Assembly: GCF_000306945.1 (NCBI RefSeq)
Contig: NC_018518.1
Span: forward strand, 3,968,001-4,032,000
Direction of reading: 5' to 3'
DNA length: 64,000 nucleotides
Source of the DNA: Bordetella pertussis 18323
GTDB lineage: Bacteria; Pseudomonadota; Gammaproteobacteria; Burkholderiales; Burkholderiaceae_B
Position 1 is the stretch's first letter; each line of letters starts with the position of its first letter. The position numbers and the translations under genes were made by a program. The notes beneath the pieces were generated by a model. The model saw only the letters and a program-made list of their open reading frames with translations. It ran no database searches and was not told the origin of the DNA. This document shows positions 10,389 through 20,400 of the stretch, piece after piece.

Positions 10389-11138
10389 TTGGCTTCTGAT
10401 CCTGCCACTTCCGCGCTCGAAGACGCCCGCCAGGCCCGGCAGGAACGCGCGGACGCCTTTCGCGCCGGCGTGCGCGCCATTACCCCCGCCCTGATCGCCA
10501 CCGGCACCTGGGGCATGGTCACGGGCGTGGCCATGGTCAAGTCCGGGCTGACCGAGTCCATGGCGCTGGCCATGACGCTGCTGATGTACGCCGGATCGGC
10601 GCAATTGACCTCGCTGCCGCTGATCGCCACCGGCGCGCCGCTGTGGCTGATTTTCGCCGCCGGCTTCGTGGTCAACCTGCGCTTTCTCATCTTCGGCGCG
10701 GCCCTGCATCCCTATTTCCGCCATATGTCCTGGCCGCGGCGCCTGGGGCTGGGCTATTTCACCACCGACATGGGCTTCGTGCTGTTCATGCCGCGCTTTG
10801 GCGACGCCGCCGAACGCGGCACCCGCGAGCAACTGTGGTTCTTCCTGGGCACGGTGGCGCCCGGCTGGATGGTCTGGCAGGTGACCTCGATCGTCGGCAT
10901 CTACCTGGGGTCGCTGGTGCCGGAAGCCTGGTCGCTGGACTTCGCCGCGGTGCTGGCCTTGCTGGCCATCACGGTGCCGCTGGCCAATTCCAAGCCCATG
11001 CTGGTGTCGATGCTGGCGGCGGGCATGGTGGCCTGGGTGGGCCAGCTGCTGCCATTGCGGTTGGGCCTGGCGGCCGCCGTGGTGGCGGGCATCGTGGCCG
11101 GCATCTGGGCCGAACGCTTCTTCAAGGGGCGCACCTGA
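10389..11138 (+). CDS. azlC: AzlC-family branched-chain amino acid exporter, large subunit
   Basis: A protein of about 249 residues with several hydrophobic helices. The N-terminal FRAGVRAITPALIATGTWGM segment, the YAGSAQLTSL motif and NLRFLIFGAALHPYF are typical of AzlC (YgaZ family), the large subunit of a two-part branched-chain amino acid export system. The start is TTG at 10389 with AGGGG about ten bases upstream; no ATG occurs in frame before the conserved region. It is followed two bases later by azlD. Confidence 0.88.
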   Translation: MASDPATSALEDARQARQERADAFRAGVRAITPALIATGTWGMVTGVAMVKSGLTESMALAMTLLMYAGSAQLTSLPLIATGAPLWLIFAAGFVVNLRFLIFGAALHPYFRHMSWPRRLGLGYFTTDMGFVLFMPRFGDAAERGTREQLWFFLGTVAPGWMVWQVTSIVGIYLGSLVPEAWSLDFAAVLALLAITVPLANSKPMLVSMLAAGMVAWVGQLLPLRLGLAAAVVAGIVAGIWAERFFKGRT

Positions 11139-11140
11139 CC

Positions 11141-11470
11141 ATGTCGGACAGAGATCTCTACGTCTACGGCGCCATCCTGTTGCTGACGCTATGCAGCGTG
11201 CTGACGCGGGCCGGCTTCATGCTGTTCGGCGACTACATTCCCCTGCCCGATGGCGTCCGGCGGGCCTTGCGCTACGCGCCGGCGGCGGCCTTGACGGCGA
11301 TCGTCGTGCCGGACCTGCTGCCCTGGAAAGCCGGCCTCGGGCCGGCGTTCGACTACAAGCTGGTGGCTGGCGTTCTTGCCATCATGGCGTTCCTGCGTAC
11401 GCGCAGCGCGGTGCTGGTGATCGTGGTCGGGATGGTGGCCCTGTGGGGCCTGCGCTGGCTGGCCGGCTGA
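11141..11470 (+). CDS. azlD: AzlD-family branched-chain amino acid exporter, small subunit
   Basis: A 109-residue membrane protein with three to four helices. It starts at ATG 11141, two bases after the azlC stop, so translation is likely coupled. LTLCSVLTRAGFMLFGDYIPLP and RRALRYAPAAALTAIVVPDLL are characteristic of AzlD. The partner AzlC is needed for amino acid export in studied systems. Confidence 0.88.
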   Translation: MSDRDLYVYGAILLLTLCSVLTRAGFMLFGDYIPLPDGVRRALRYAPAAALTAIVVPDLLPWKAGLGPAFDYKLVAGVLAIMAFLRTRSAVLVIVVGMVALWGLRWLAG

Positions 11471-11476
11471 GGGTAG

Positions 11477-11532
11477 AAAAGCCCCCACGCTGCGCTCGCT
11501 GCGCCAGCTTGCTGCCCCCCAGGGGGGCTTTT
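11477..11532 (+). terminator. Rho-independent terminator after azlD
   Basis: AAAAGCCCCC (11477-11486) pairs perfectly with GGGGGCTTTT (11523-11532), with an inner GC-rich region, and ends in a T-run. It lies seven bases after the azlD stop. Confidence 0.7.
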
Positions 11533-11600
11533 GCCTTGGGGCGGCCCGGCGGCAAAAAAGCCCGCGTGGGCGCCCCGGGCCGCCGGTGCGCTAAAATAAA

Positions 11601-11609
11601 TTATCCACA
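11601..11609 (+). promoter_or_regulatory. Consensus DnaA box upstream of rhlE
   Basis: TTATCCACA at 11601-11609 is an exact DnaA-box consensus, just downstream of a TAAAAT element (11592-11597) that could be the rhlE -10. It is a single site. Confidence 0.5.
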
Positions 11610-11676
11610 AGCAATCCGGGCCTGGCCGTACGTCCGTTCTTGTTCTTTTTGCAGCCCCCGGCATCTGCCCATCTTA

Positions 11677-13110
<1,434 letters not shown>

Positions 13111-13121
13111 GCGGCGCCGCT

Positions 13122-13505
13122 TCAGGCTGCGGCCAGCAGCCGCGCCACGTCGGGCAGGCCGGTTGCCACGGGCCTGCCTTGCGGATCCAGGCTGTCGAGC
13201 AGGCGCTCCAGATGGCCGATATGCGGCAGCATCGGGCCATAGAACAGCACCTTGCCATGCGCCTGCACCAGCAGCGTCGGGAAGTTCTCGACGTCTTCCT
13301 CGCCCAGCAGGTCCGGGTGGTCCTCGATGTCGATCCACGCAAAGGTATGTCCTGGCCGAGCCCGCGCCAGCTCCAGCAGCTTGGGCCGGTATTGCTGGCA
13401 GGTATCGCACCAGGCGGCGCAGAAGCAGGCAACCAGCCAGGCGTCGGAGCGCGCCAGGGCGGCGCGCAGGGTGGGGATGTCGGAACCAGGTACGTGTAGC
13501 GGCAT
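13122..13505 (-). CDS. Thioredoxin-like protein
   Basis: A 127-residue cytoplasmic protein with a thioredoxin fold. The redox site is WCDTC (Cys33 and Cys36), differing from the usual WCGPC. FAWIDIEDHPDLLGEEDVENFPTLLV contains the conserved cis-proline (FPT). There is no signal peptide. ATG 13505 was chosen because it directly precedes the conserved fold. It converges with rhlE, with only 11 bases between the stops. Confidence 0.82.
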   Translation of the reverse strand: MPLHVPGSDIPTLRAALARSDAWLVACFCAAWCDTCQQYRPKLLELARARPGHTFAWIDIEDHPDLLGEEDVENFPTLLVQAHGKVLFYGPMLPHIGHLERLLDSLDPQGRPVATGLPDVARLLAAA

Positions 13506-13566
13506 TGTGGGCAAATCGCAGCGTGTTTGACTATCATAGCCGGCATATCCGTTCTCCGGCCGCGCC

Positions 13567-14367
13567 ATGACTGTACCCCGTCCCGAATCGATCATCCCGC
13601 CCGCCGGCAACGCCGCCACGGGCGCCGCCGGCATCGCGCGGGCCTTCAAGCGGGCGCTGGTATCGCAGTGCCATCCCAATATGCTGTTCGCGGTGCTGCT
13701 GCCGTTCCTGATCGCGCTGCTGGGCGCCATCCTGTTGCTGTGGCTGTTCTGGACGCCCCTGAACGAGTGGCTGCGCTTCGAGGCATCGCAGTGGCAGGCC
13801 ATCAACCAGGTCGACGACTGGATGGTCGCGGCGGGGCTGTTCTCGCTCAAGATCTACCTGGTGCCCGTCATCGCGGCGGCGATCCTGCTGCCGATCTCCG
13901 GCATCCTGGGCCTGGCCATCGCGGCGGTGTTCGTCATGCCGCTGGTGCTGCGGCATGTCGGCGGCCGGGAATATGCCGGCCTGGCCCGCCAGGGCAGGAA
14001 CGCCACGGCGGTCAGCGTCTGGAACGCGCTATGGGTCAGCCTGGCGTTCGGCGCCGGCTGGTTGTTGACGCTGCCCTTCTGGCTGATCCCGCCCATGGTG
14101 GTGATCCTGTCGGTGTTCTGGTGGGCGTTCGCCTTCACCCGCATGCTGCGCCTGGATGCCATCGTCGAACACGCCAGCCCGGCCGAACGCGCCATCCTGC
14201 TCAAGCGCCACAACAGCGGGTTCTGGCTGATCGGACTGGTCTGTTCGCTGCTCAACCTGCTGCCGCCGGCCTGGATCATCCTGCCCGTGTTCTCGGGGCT
14301 GGTGTATGCGCACTATGGCCTGGACGCCCTGCAGCGCCTGCGCCAGGAACGCGCGATCGACGTCTAG
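13567..14367 (+). CDS. EI24-domain integral membrane protein
   Basis: A 266-residue protein with four long hydrophobic segments (about residues 45-65, 95-125, 155-195 and 215-250), resembling the EI24/CysZ-like domain family often found in betaproteobacteria. Function is unknown. Its TAG stop (14365-14367) lies inside the CTAG target of IS481 copy 1, and the target duplication keeps the stop, so the protein is not altered. Its original downstream terminator (15432-15458) is now beyond the insertion. Confidence 0.75.
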   Translation: MTVPRPESIIPPAGNAATGAAGIARAFKRALVSQCHPNMLFAVLLPFLIALLGAILLLWLFWTPLNEWLRFEASQWQAINQVDDWMVAAGLFSLKIYLVPVIAAAILLPISGILGLAIAAVFVMPLVLRHVGGREYAGLARQGRNATAVSVWNALWVSLAFGAGWLLTLPFWLIPPMVVILSVFWWAFAFTRMLRLDAIVEHASPAERAILLKRHNSGFWLIGLVCSLLNLLPPAWIILPVFSGLVYAHYGLDALQRLRQERAIDV

Positions 14368-14368
14368 C

Positions 14369-15411
14369 TGTGAAGATTCAATAGGTTGTATGCATGGTTC
14401 ATCCGAACCGGATTTGAGAAACTGGAAATCGCCAACCCCCCAGTTCACTCAAGGAGCCCGGCCGGATGAACACCCATAAGCATGCCCGATTGACCTTCCT
14501 ACGTCGACTCGAAATGGTCCAGCAATTGATCGCCCATCAAGTTTGTGTGCCTGAAGCGGCCCGCGCCTATGGGGTCACCGCGCCGACTGTGCGCAAATGG
14601 CTGGGCCGCTTCCTGGCTCAGGGCCAGGCGGGCTTGGCCGATGCGTCCTCGCGCCCGACGGTCTCGCCCCGAGCGATTGCGCCGGCCAAGGCGCTGGCTA
14701 TCGTGGAGCTGCGCCGCAAGCGGCTGACCCAAGCGCGCATCGCCCAGGCGCTGGGCGTGTCAGCCAGCACCGTCAGCCGCGTCCTGGCCCGCGCCGGTCT
14801 GTCGCACCTGGCCGACCTGGAGCCGGCCGAGCCGGTGGTGCGCTACGAGCATCAGGCCCCCGGCGATCTGCTGCACATCGACATCAAGAAGCTGGGACGT
14901 ATCCAGCGCCCTGGCCACCGGGTCACGGGCAACCGACGCGATACCGTTGAGGGGGCCGGCTGGGACTTCGTCTTCGTGGCCATCGATGACCACGCCCGCG
15001 TGGCCTTCACCGACATCCACCCCGACGAGCGCTTCCCCAGCGCCGTCCAGTTCCTCAAGGACGCAGTGGCCTACTACCAGCGCCTGGGCGTGACCATCCA
15101 GCGCTTGCTCACCGACAATGGCTCGGCCTTTCGCAGCCGCGCCTTCGCCGCGCTGTGCCATGAGCTGGGCATCAAGCACCGCTTTACCCGACCTTACCGC
15201 CCACAGACCAATGGCAAGGCCGAACGCTTCATCCAGTCGGCCTTGCGTGAGTGGGCTTACGCTCACACCTACCAGAACTCCCAACACCGAGCCGATGCCA
15301 TGAAATCCTGGCTACACCACTACAACTGGCATCGACCCCACCAAGGCATCGGGCGCGCTGTACCCATCTCCAGACTCAACCTGGACGAATACAACCTATT
15401 GACAGTTCACA
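14369..15411 (+). mobile_element. IS481 copy 1
   Basis: A 1043-base insertion sequence flanked by perfect 6-bp target duplications TCTAGC at 14363-14368 and 15412-15417. Imperfect terminal inverted repeats begin TGTGAAGATTCAATAGG on the left and TGTGAACTGTCAATAGG on the right end read inward. It carries one transposase gene. It agrees with IS481, which prefers NCTAGN targets. Transposase and both ends look intact. Confidence 0.96.
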
Positions 15412-15416
15412 TCTAG
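14466..15416 (+). CDS. IS481 transposase (copy 1)
   Basis: A 316-residue transposase of the IS481 family. Residues 10-50 and 85-110 hold helix-turn-helix motifs (VPEAARAYGVTAPTVRKWL and ARIAQALGVSASTVSRVL). The integrase core carries the DDE triad Asp139 (LLHIDIKK), Asp217 (LLTDNGS) and Glu253 (NGKAERF), with 35 residues between the last two. The reading frame runs past the IS end and stops at TAG 15414-15416, which lies in the right target duplication, so the final residue is Ile here and Ser in copies 2 and 3. Confidence 0.96.
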   Translation: MNTHKHARLTFLRRLEMVQQLIAHQVCVPEAARAYGVTAPTVRKWLGRFLAQGQAGLADASSRPTVSPRAIAPAKALAIVELRRKRLTQARIAQALGVSASTVSRVLARAGLSHLADLEPAEPVVRYEHQAPGDLLHIDIKKLGRIQRPGHRVTGNRRDTVEGAGWDFVFVAIDDHARVAFTDIHPDERFPSAVQFLKDAVAYYQRLGVTIQRLLTDNGSAFRSRAFAALCHELGIKHRFTRPYRPQTNGKAERFIQSALREWAYAHTYQNSQHRADAMKSWLHHYNWHRPHQGIGRAVPISRLNLDEYNLLTVHI

Positions 15417-15431
15417 CGCATTGCCCTGCAC

Positions 15432-15458
15432 GCCCCCCCGGGGGGGGCCTCATTTTTT
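15432..15458 (+). terminator. Terminator-like hairpin cut off from its gene by IS481
   Basis: GCCCCCCC (15432-15439) pairs with the run of eight Gs and C at 15440-15448, followed after four bases by six Ts (15453-15458). Without IS481 it would lie about 65 bases after the EI24 gene stop, so it was probably that gene's terminator. Confidence 0.55.
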
Positions 15459-15471
15459 CCGGAAACCAGAC

Positions 15472-16284
15472 ATGGCAGCCGAATCCGCCCGCCGCATCGG
15501 GCTCATCATCGTAGGCGACGAGATCCTCTCCGGCCGTCGCCAGGACAAGCATTTTTCCAAGGTGGTCGAACTGCTGGGCGCACGCGGCCTGAAGCTGTCC
15601 TGGGCCGAACTCCTGCCCGACGATCGCGCCACGCTGGCGGCCGTCTTGCGGCGCAGCTTCGCCAGCGGCGATATCGTCTTTTCGTGTGGCGGCATCGGCG
15701 GCACGCCCGACGATCACACGCGCCAGGCCGCGGCCGAGGCGCTGGACCTGCCGCTGGCCCTGCATCCCGAGGCCGAACAGGCGATCGCGCTGCGCGCGGC
15801 CGAAATGGCCGCCAAGGGGCAGGGTACGGCCGACATGGGCACGCCGGAAAACCAGCAGCGCCTGCAGATGGGAATGTTCCCGCGAGGCTGCGAGATCGTG
15901 CCCAACCCGTACAACCGCATTCCTGGCTTCTTCGTGCGCGACCATACGTTCGTGCCGGGCTTTCCCGTGATGGCCTGGCCCATGCTGGAATGGACCCTGG
16001 ATACCCGCTACCGCGCGTTGCATCACCAGGTGCGGCATGCCGAACATTCGTTCCTGGTGTTCGACATGCCCGAGTCGCGCATCACGCCGGCCATGCTGGA
16101 AATCGAGCAGCGCTGGCCGGGCGTGCGCGCCTTCAGCCTGCCCAGCGTGGGCGAGACGGGCGGGCCATCGCATATCGACCTGGGCGTCAAGGGCGAACCC
16201 GAGGCGGCGGCGCAAGCCTTGGCCTTCCTGCGCGCCGAGGTGGTGCGCCTGGGCGGAAAACTGGCTCCGCCAGCTCAAAACTGA
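15472..16284 (+). CDS. CinA N-terminal/MoaB-like molybdopterin-binding domain protein
   Basis: A 270-residue protein beginning MAAESARRIGLIIVGDEILSG, the strand-loop signature of the MoaB/Mog-type domain found at the front of CinA. DIVFSCGGIGGTPDDHTRQAAA is the second family motif. The C-terminal nicotinamide-nucleotide deamidase domain of full CinA is absent, which is normal for this stand-alone subfamily. The role is uncertain; related domains bind molybdopterin. ATG 15472 is used; the frame is open upstream to 15421, but that adds only unconserved sequence. Confidence 0.85.
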   Translation: MAAESARRIGLIIVGDEILSGRRQDKHFSKVVELLGARGLKLSWAELLPDDRATLAAVLRRSFASGDIVFSCGGIGGTPDDHTRQAAAEALDLPLALHPEAEQAIALRAAEMAAKGQGTADMGTPENQQRLQMGMFPRGCEIVPNPYNRIPGFFVRDHTFVPGFPVMAWPMLEWTLDTRYRALHHQVRHAEHSFLVFDMPESRITPAMLEIEQRWPGVRAFSLPSVGETGGPSHIDLGVKGEPEAAAQALAFLRAEVVRLGGKLAPPAQN

Positions 16285-16343
16285 CGATGAGTTGACGTCA
16301 TGCTGACGTTCTGCTGAAAAATAGGGGGCGAGAAAAATAGCGG

Positions 16344-16383
16344 TTGCCAAACGGCTTTATAGATTTCACAATACGATAAATCT
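16344..16383 (+). promoter_or_regulatory. Putative promoter with overlapping inverted-repeat operator before the IclR gene
   Basis: TTGCCA (16344-16349) and CACAAT (16367-16372) are 17 bases apart, a fair promoter. AGATTT (16361-16366) and AAATCT (16378-16383) form a perfect inverted repeat with an 11-base spacer that covers the -10. It is a reasonable autoregulatory site for the IclR regulator that follows at 16443. Confidence 0.45.
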
Positions 16384-16442
16384 GCTCCTTGTTGCGGTGC
16401 CGCATCGGCGCCGCCCCGGGGCGGCATCTATCCGCAACCACT

Positions 16443-17291
16443 ATGTCCCGTATTCCGAACGCTACAGCCAGGGGGCCGGGGTCTCACTCCGACGACGGCG
16501 CCGGCCAGCATCCCATCGCCATCCAGGTGATCGACCGCGCCATGCGCCTGCTCGATGCGCTCGCGGCCCAGCCCGAACCCGTCACGCTCAAAGAACTGTC
16601 GGCCACTACCGGCCTGCATGCCTCCACCGCGCACCGCATTCTCAATGACCTGGTGGTAGGGCGCTATGTCGAGCGGGTCGACAACGGCCTGTACCAGCTG
16701 GGCATGCGCCTGCTGGAGCTCGGTTCGCTGGTCAAGGGGCGGCTGAATGTGCGCGAGGCGGCCATCGGCGCCATGCGTTCGCTGCACAAGCAGACCGGGC
16801 AGACGATCAACCTGTCGGTCCAGCAAGGCGACGAAATCGTCTATATCGACCGGGCCTGGAGCGAGCGCTCCGGCATGCAGGTGGTGCGCGCCATCGGCGG
16901 GCGGGCGCCCCTGCACCTGACCTCCACCGGCAAACTGTTCCTGTCCACCTACGATACGCGGCTGGTGCGCGCCTATGCGCTGCGTACCGGGTTGGCCGGG
17001 CACACCCGCAACAGCCTGACCGAGCTCGACCGCCTCGAGCGCGAGCTGGCCCTGGTGCGCCGGCACGGCTACGCGCGCGACAACGAAGAGCTGGAACTGG
17101 GCGTACGCTGCATCGCCGCCGGCATCTACGACGACACCGGCAAGCTGGTCGCGGGCCTGTCCATCTCGGCCCCGGCCGAGCGCCTGCAGGACGAATGGAT
17201 ACGCCTGCTGGTCGATGCCGCCGCCAGCATTTCCGAGGCGCTCGGCTACGAGCCCGGCGTCAACGGGATCCACGCGCCAGCGGCTGCCTGA
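16443..17291 (+). CDS. IclR-family transcriptional regulator
   Basis: A 282-residue regulator. The N-terminal winged helix-turn-helix (about residues 25-80) includes VIDRAMRLLDALAAQPEPVT and HASTAHRILNDLVVGRYVER. The C-terminal effector-binding domain includes HLTSTGKLFLS and DNEELELGVRCIAAGIYDDTG, typical of IclR. ATG 16443 is chosen over an in-frame start at 16389 because the added residues are unconserved. The family usually controls catabolism of small acids or aromatics; no such operon is adjacent. The next gene is dnt on the same strand after 200 bases, and a regulatory link is unproven. Confidence 0.9.
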   Translation: MSRIPNATARGPGSHSDDGAGQHPIAIQVIDRAMRLLDALAAQPEPVTLKELSATTGLHASTAHRILNDLVVGRYVERVDNGLYQLGMRLLELGSLVKGRLNVREAAIGAMRSLHKQTGQTINLSVQQGDEIVYIDRAWSERSGMQVVRAIGGRAPLHLTSTGKLFLSTYDTRLVRAYALRTGLAGHTRNSLTELDRLERELALVRRHGYARDNEELELGVRCIAAGIYDDTGKLVAGLSISAPAERLQDEWIRLLVDAAASISEALGYEPGVNGIHAPAAA

Positions 17292-17491
17292 GTCCGGCCT
17301 GGCCTGGCGATAAGGCGGTGCGTGCAGGCGTGGCTGCGATCGCACCGTAACCGTTGGTGCGGCGTCCTGATCTCCGGAGCGTTCGGCTGGGAGATGGCTG
17401 CGCATCCGATGGGCCGGTTCTTGTGTGTTTGCTAGCCTGACTAACAGGCGACCTGGGGTCGTTTCCGGTTTCCGGTCAGGGGCAAACAAAC

Positions 17492-20400
17492 GTGGATAAA
17501 GATGAATCGGCATTGCGGCAACTTGTCGACATGGCGCTTGTAGGCTACGACGGCGTGGTGGAAGAGTTGCTGGCGCTGCCCTCGGAAGAGTCCGGGGATC
17601 TTGCGGGTGGACGGGCCAAACGAGAGAAGGCCGAATTCGCGCTGTTTAGCGAAGCGCCCAACGGGGATGAACCCATCGGCCAGGATGCTCGTACATGGTT
17701 CTATTTTCCCAAGTACCGCCCGGTGGCGGTTTCCAATTTGAAGAAAATGCAGGTGGCGATTCGTGCTCGTCTCGAGCCTGAGTCATTGATCCTGCAGTGG
17801 TTGATCGCACTCGATGTCTATCTCGGCGTGTTGATCGCCGCCTTGTCCCGCACTGTGATCAGCGACCTGGTATTCGAGTATGTCAAGGCGCGCTACGAGA
17901 TCTACTACCTACTGAATCGCGTGCCGCATCCGCTGGCGACGGCGTACCTCAAGCGCCGCCGCCAGCGTCCGGTGGATCGTTCGGGACGTCTGGGCTCGGT
18001 GTTCGAACACCCGCTATGGTTCGCCTACGACGAATTGGCCGGCACCGTCGATCTGGATGCCGACATCTACGAGCAGGCGCTCGCCGAAAGCATCGAACGC
18101 CGCATGGACGGAGAGCCGGACGACGGCAGTCTGGATACCGCCGAACACGACGTATGGCGTTTGTGCCGCGACGGCATCAATCGGGGCGAGCAGGCGATTT
18201 TCCAGGCATCCGGCCCATATGGCGTGGTCGCGGATGCAGGGTATATGCGCACCGTTGCCGATCTGGCGTATGCCGATGCATTGGCGGATTGCCTGCATGC
18301 CCAACTGCGCATCCGGGCGCAAGGCTCGGTCGATAGCCCGGGAGACGAGATGCCACGCAAACTTGATGCGTGGGAAATCGCCAAGTTTCATCTGGCCGCG
18401 ACCCAGCAGGCGCGGGTTGATCTGCTCGAGGCGGCGTTCGCGCTCGACTACGCCGCCTTGCGCGATGTGCGCGTCTACGGCGATTACCGCAATGCGCTGG
18501 CTCTTCGGTTCATCAAGCGCGAGGCCTTGCGGTTGCTGGGGGCGCGGCGCGGCAACGCCTCTACGATGCCGGCGGTTGCGGCTGGCGAGTACGACGAAAT
18601 CGTGGCCAGTGGAGCAGCCAATGACGCGGCTTATGTATCCATGGCCGCCGCGTTGATCGCGGGCGTGCTCTGCGATCTCGAGAGCGCGCAGCGCACGTTG
18701 CCCGTCGTATTGGCCAGGTTTCGGCCCCTTGGCGTGCTTGCGCGATTCAGAAGGCTGGAGCAGGAAACCGCGGGCATGCTGCTTGGCGACCAGGAGCCGG
18801 AGCCTCGGGGCTTCATCAGTTTTACCGATTTTCGCGATAGCGACGCGTTCGCCAGCTACGCGGAGTATGCGGCCCAGTTCAACGACTATATCGATCAATA
18901 CAGCATACTCGAGGCGCAGCGGCTGGCGCGGATTCTGGCCCTGGGCTCGCGGATGACGGTCGATCAATGGTGCCTTCCCCTGCAGAAAGTACGGCACTAC
19001 AAGGTGCTGACATCGCAGCCAGGGCTGATCGCGCGTGGAATCGAAAATCACAACAGGGGCATTGAATATTGCCTGGGGCGGCCGCCGCTGACCGATCTGC
19101 CGGGTCTTTTCACCATGTTCCAGCTCCATGATTCCAGCTGGCTGTTGGTATCGAACATCAACGGTGAGCTTTGGTCTGATGTCCTTGCGAACGCTGAGGT
19201 GATGCAGAATCCTACGCTGGCCGCCCTTGCCGAGCCGCAAGGCCGCTTTCGAACCGGCCGTCGAACGGGCGGGTGGTTTCTCGGCGGCCCCGCGACTGAA
19301 GGGCCAAGTCTGCGCGACAACTACCTCCTCAAATTGAGGCAGAGCAATCCGGGGCTGGATGTCAAGAAATGCTGGTATTTCGGGTATCGGCAAGAGTACA
19401 GGCTGCCCGCAGGCGCGCTGGGTGTGCCGCTATTCGCTGTTTCCGTTGCCCTGAGGCACAGTCTGGACGACCTCGCGGCGCACGCGAAGTCCGCTTTGTA
19501 CAAACCCAGCGAATGGCAGAAGTTCGCCTTCTGGATCGTGCCGTTCTACCGGGAAATATTCTTTTCGACCCAGGATCGTTCCTATCGGGTCGATGTGGGG
19601 AGCATCGTCTTTGATTCGATTTCCTTGCTTGCCTCGGTGTTCAGCATAGGAGGGAAGTTGGGCAGTTTCACCCGTACCCAGTATGGCAACCTGCGCAATT
19701 TCGTGGTGCGGCAACGCATCGCGGGGTTGAGCGGGCAGCGCTTGTGGCGTTCGGTGCTCAAGGAGCTTCCGGCATTGATCGGAGCCAGCGGGTTGCGCCT
19801 GTCGCGTTCGCTGCTCGTCGATCTGTATGAGATCTTCGAGCCCGTGCCTATCCGTCGGCTTGTCGCGGGATTCGTGAGCGCCACTACGGTCGGCGGGCGT
19901 AACCAGGCCTTCCTGCGGCAGGCATTCTCCGCTGCCAGTTCCTCGGCCGGGCGCACGGGGGGCCAATTGGCAAGCGAATGGCGGATGGCCGGCGTGGACG
20001 CCACCGGTTTGGTCGAGTCCACGTCGGGCGGCAGGTTTGAGGGCATCTACACGCGCGGCTTGGGACCGTTGAGCGAGTGCACCGAGCACTTCATCGTCGA
20101 ATCCGGGAATGCCTACAGAGTCATCTGGGATGCATACACGCATGGTTGGCGCGTGGTCAATGGGCGTTTGCCGCCGAGGCTGACCTATACCGTTCCGGTT
20201 CGGCTGAACGGGCAAGGCCACTGGGAGACGCATCTGGATGTCCCTGGCCGGGGTGGGGCGCCGGAAATCTTCGGACGCATCCGCACGCGTAATCTGGTCG
20301 CCCTTGCCGCCGAGCAGGCCGCGCCGATGCGCCGCCTGCTCAACCAGGCGAGGCGTGTGGCGCTCAGGCATATCGATACCTGCAGGAGCAGGCTTGCGTT

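Noticed and set aside
11600..11609. Replication origin suggested by the DnaA box.
   Set aside because: Only one box, no AT-rich unwinding region, and no dnaA/dnaN nearby.
14760..15287. A 175-residue frame antisense to the IS481 transposase, repeated in all three copies.
   Set aside because: Its repetition only reflects the repeated element; no domain or ribosome site.
15412..15417. Disruption of the EI24 gene by IS481 copy 1.
   Set aside because: The insertion is at the stop codon and the duplication restores TAG, so the protein is unchanged.
17292..17491. BvgA binding sites upstream of dnt.
   Set aside because: The GTTTCCGG repeats at about 17460-17475 faintly resemble the TTTC-type half-sites, but I see no convincing inverted heptamers; not claimed as a feature.
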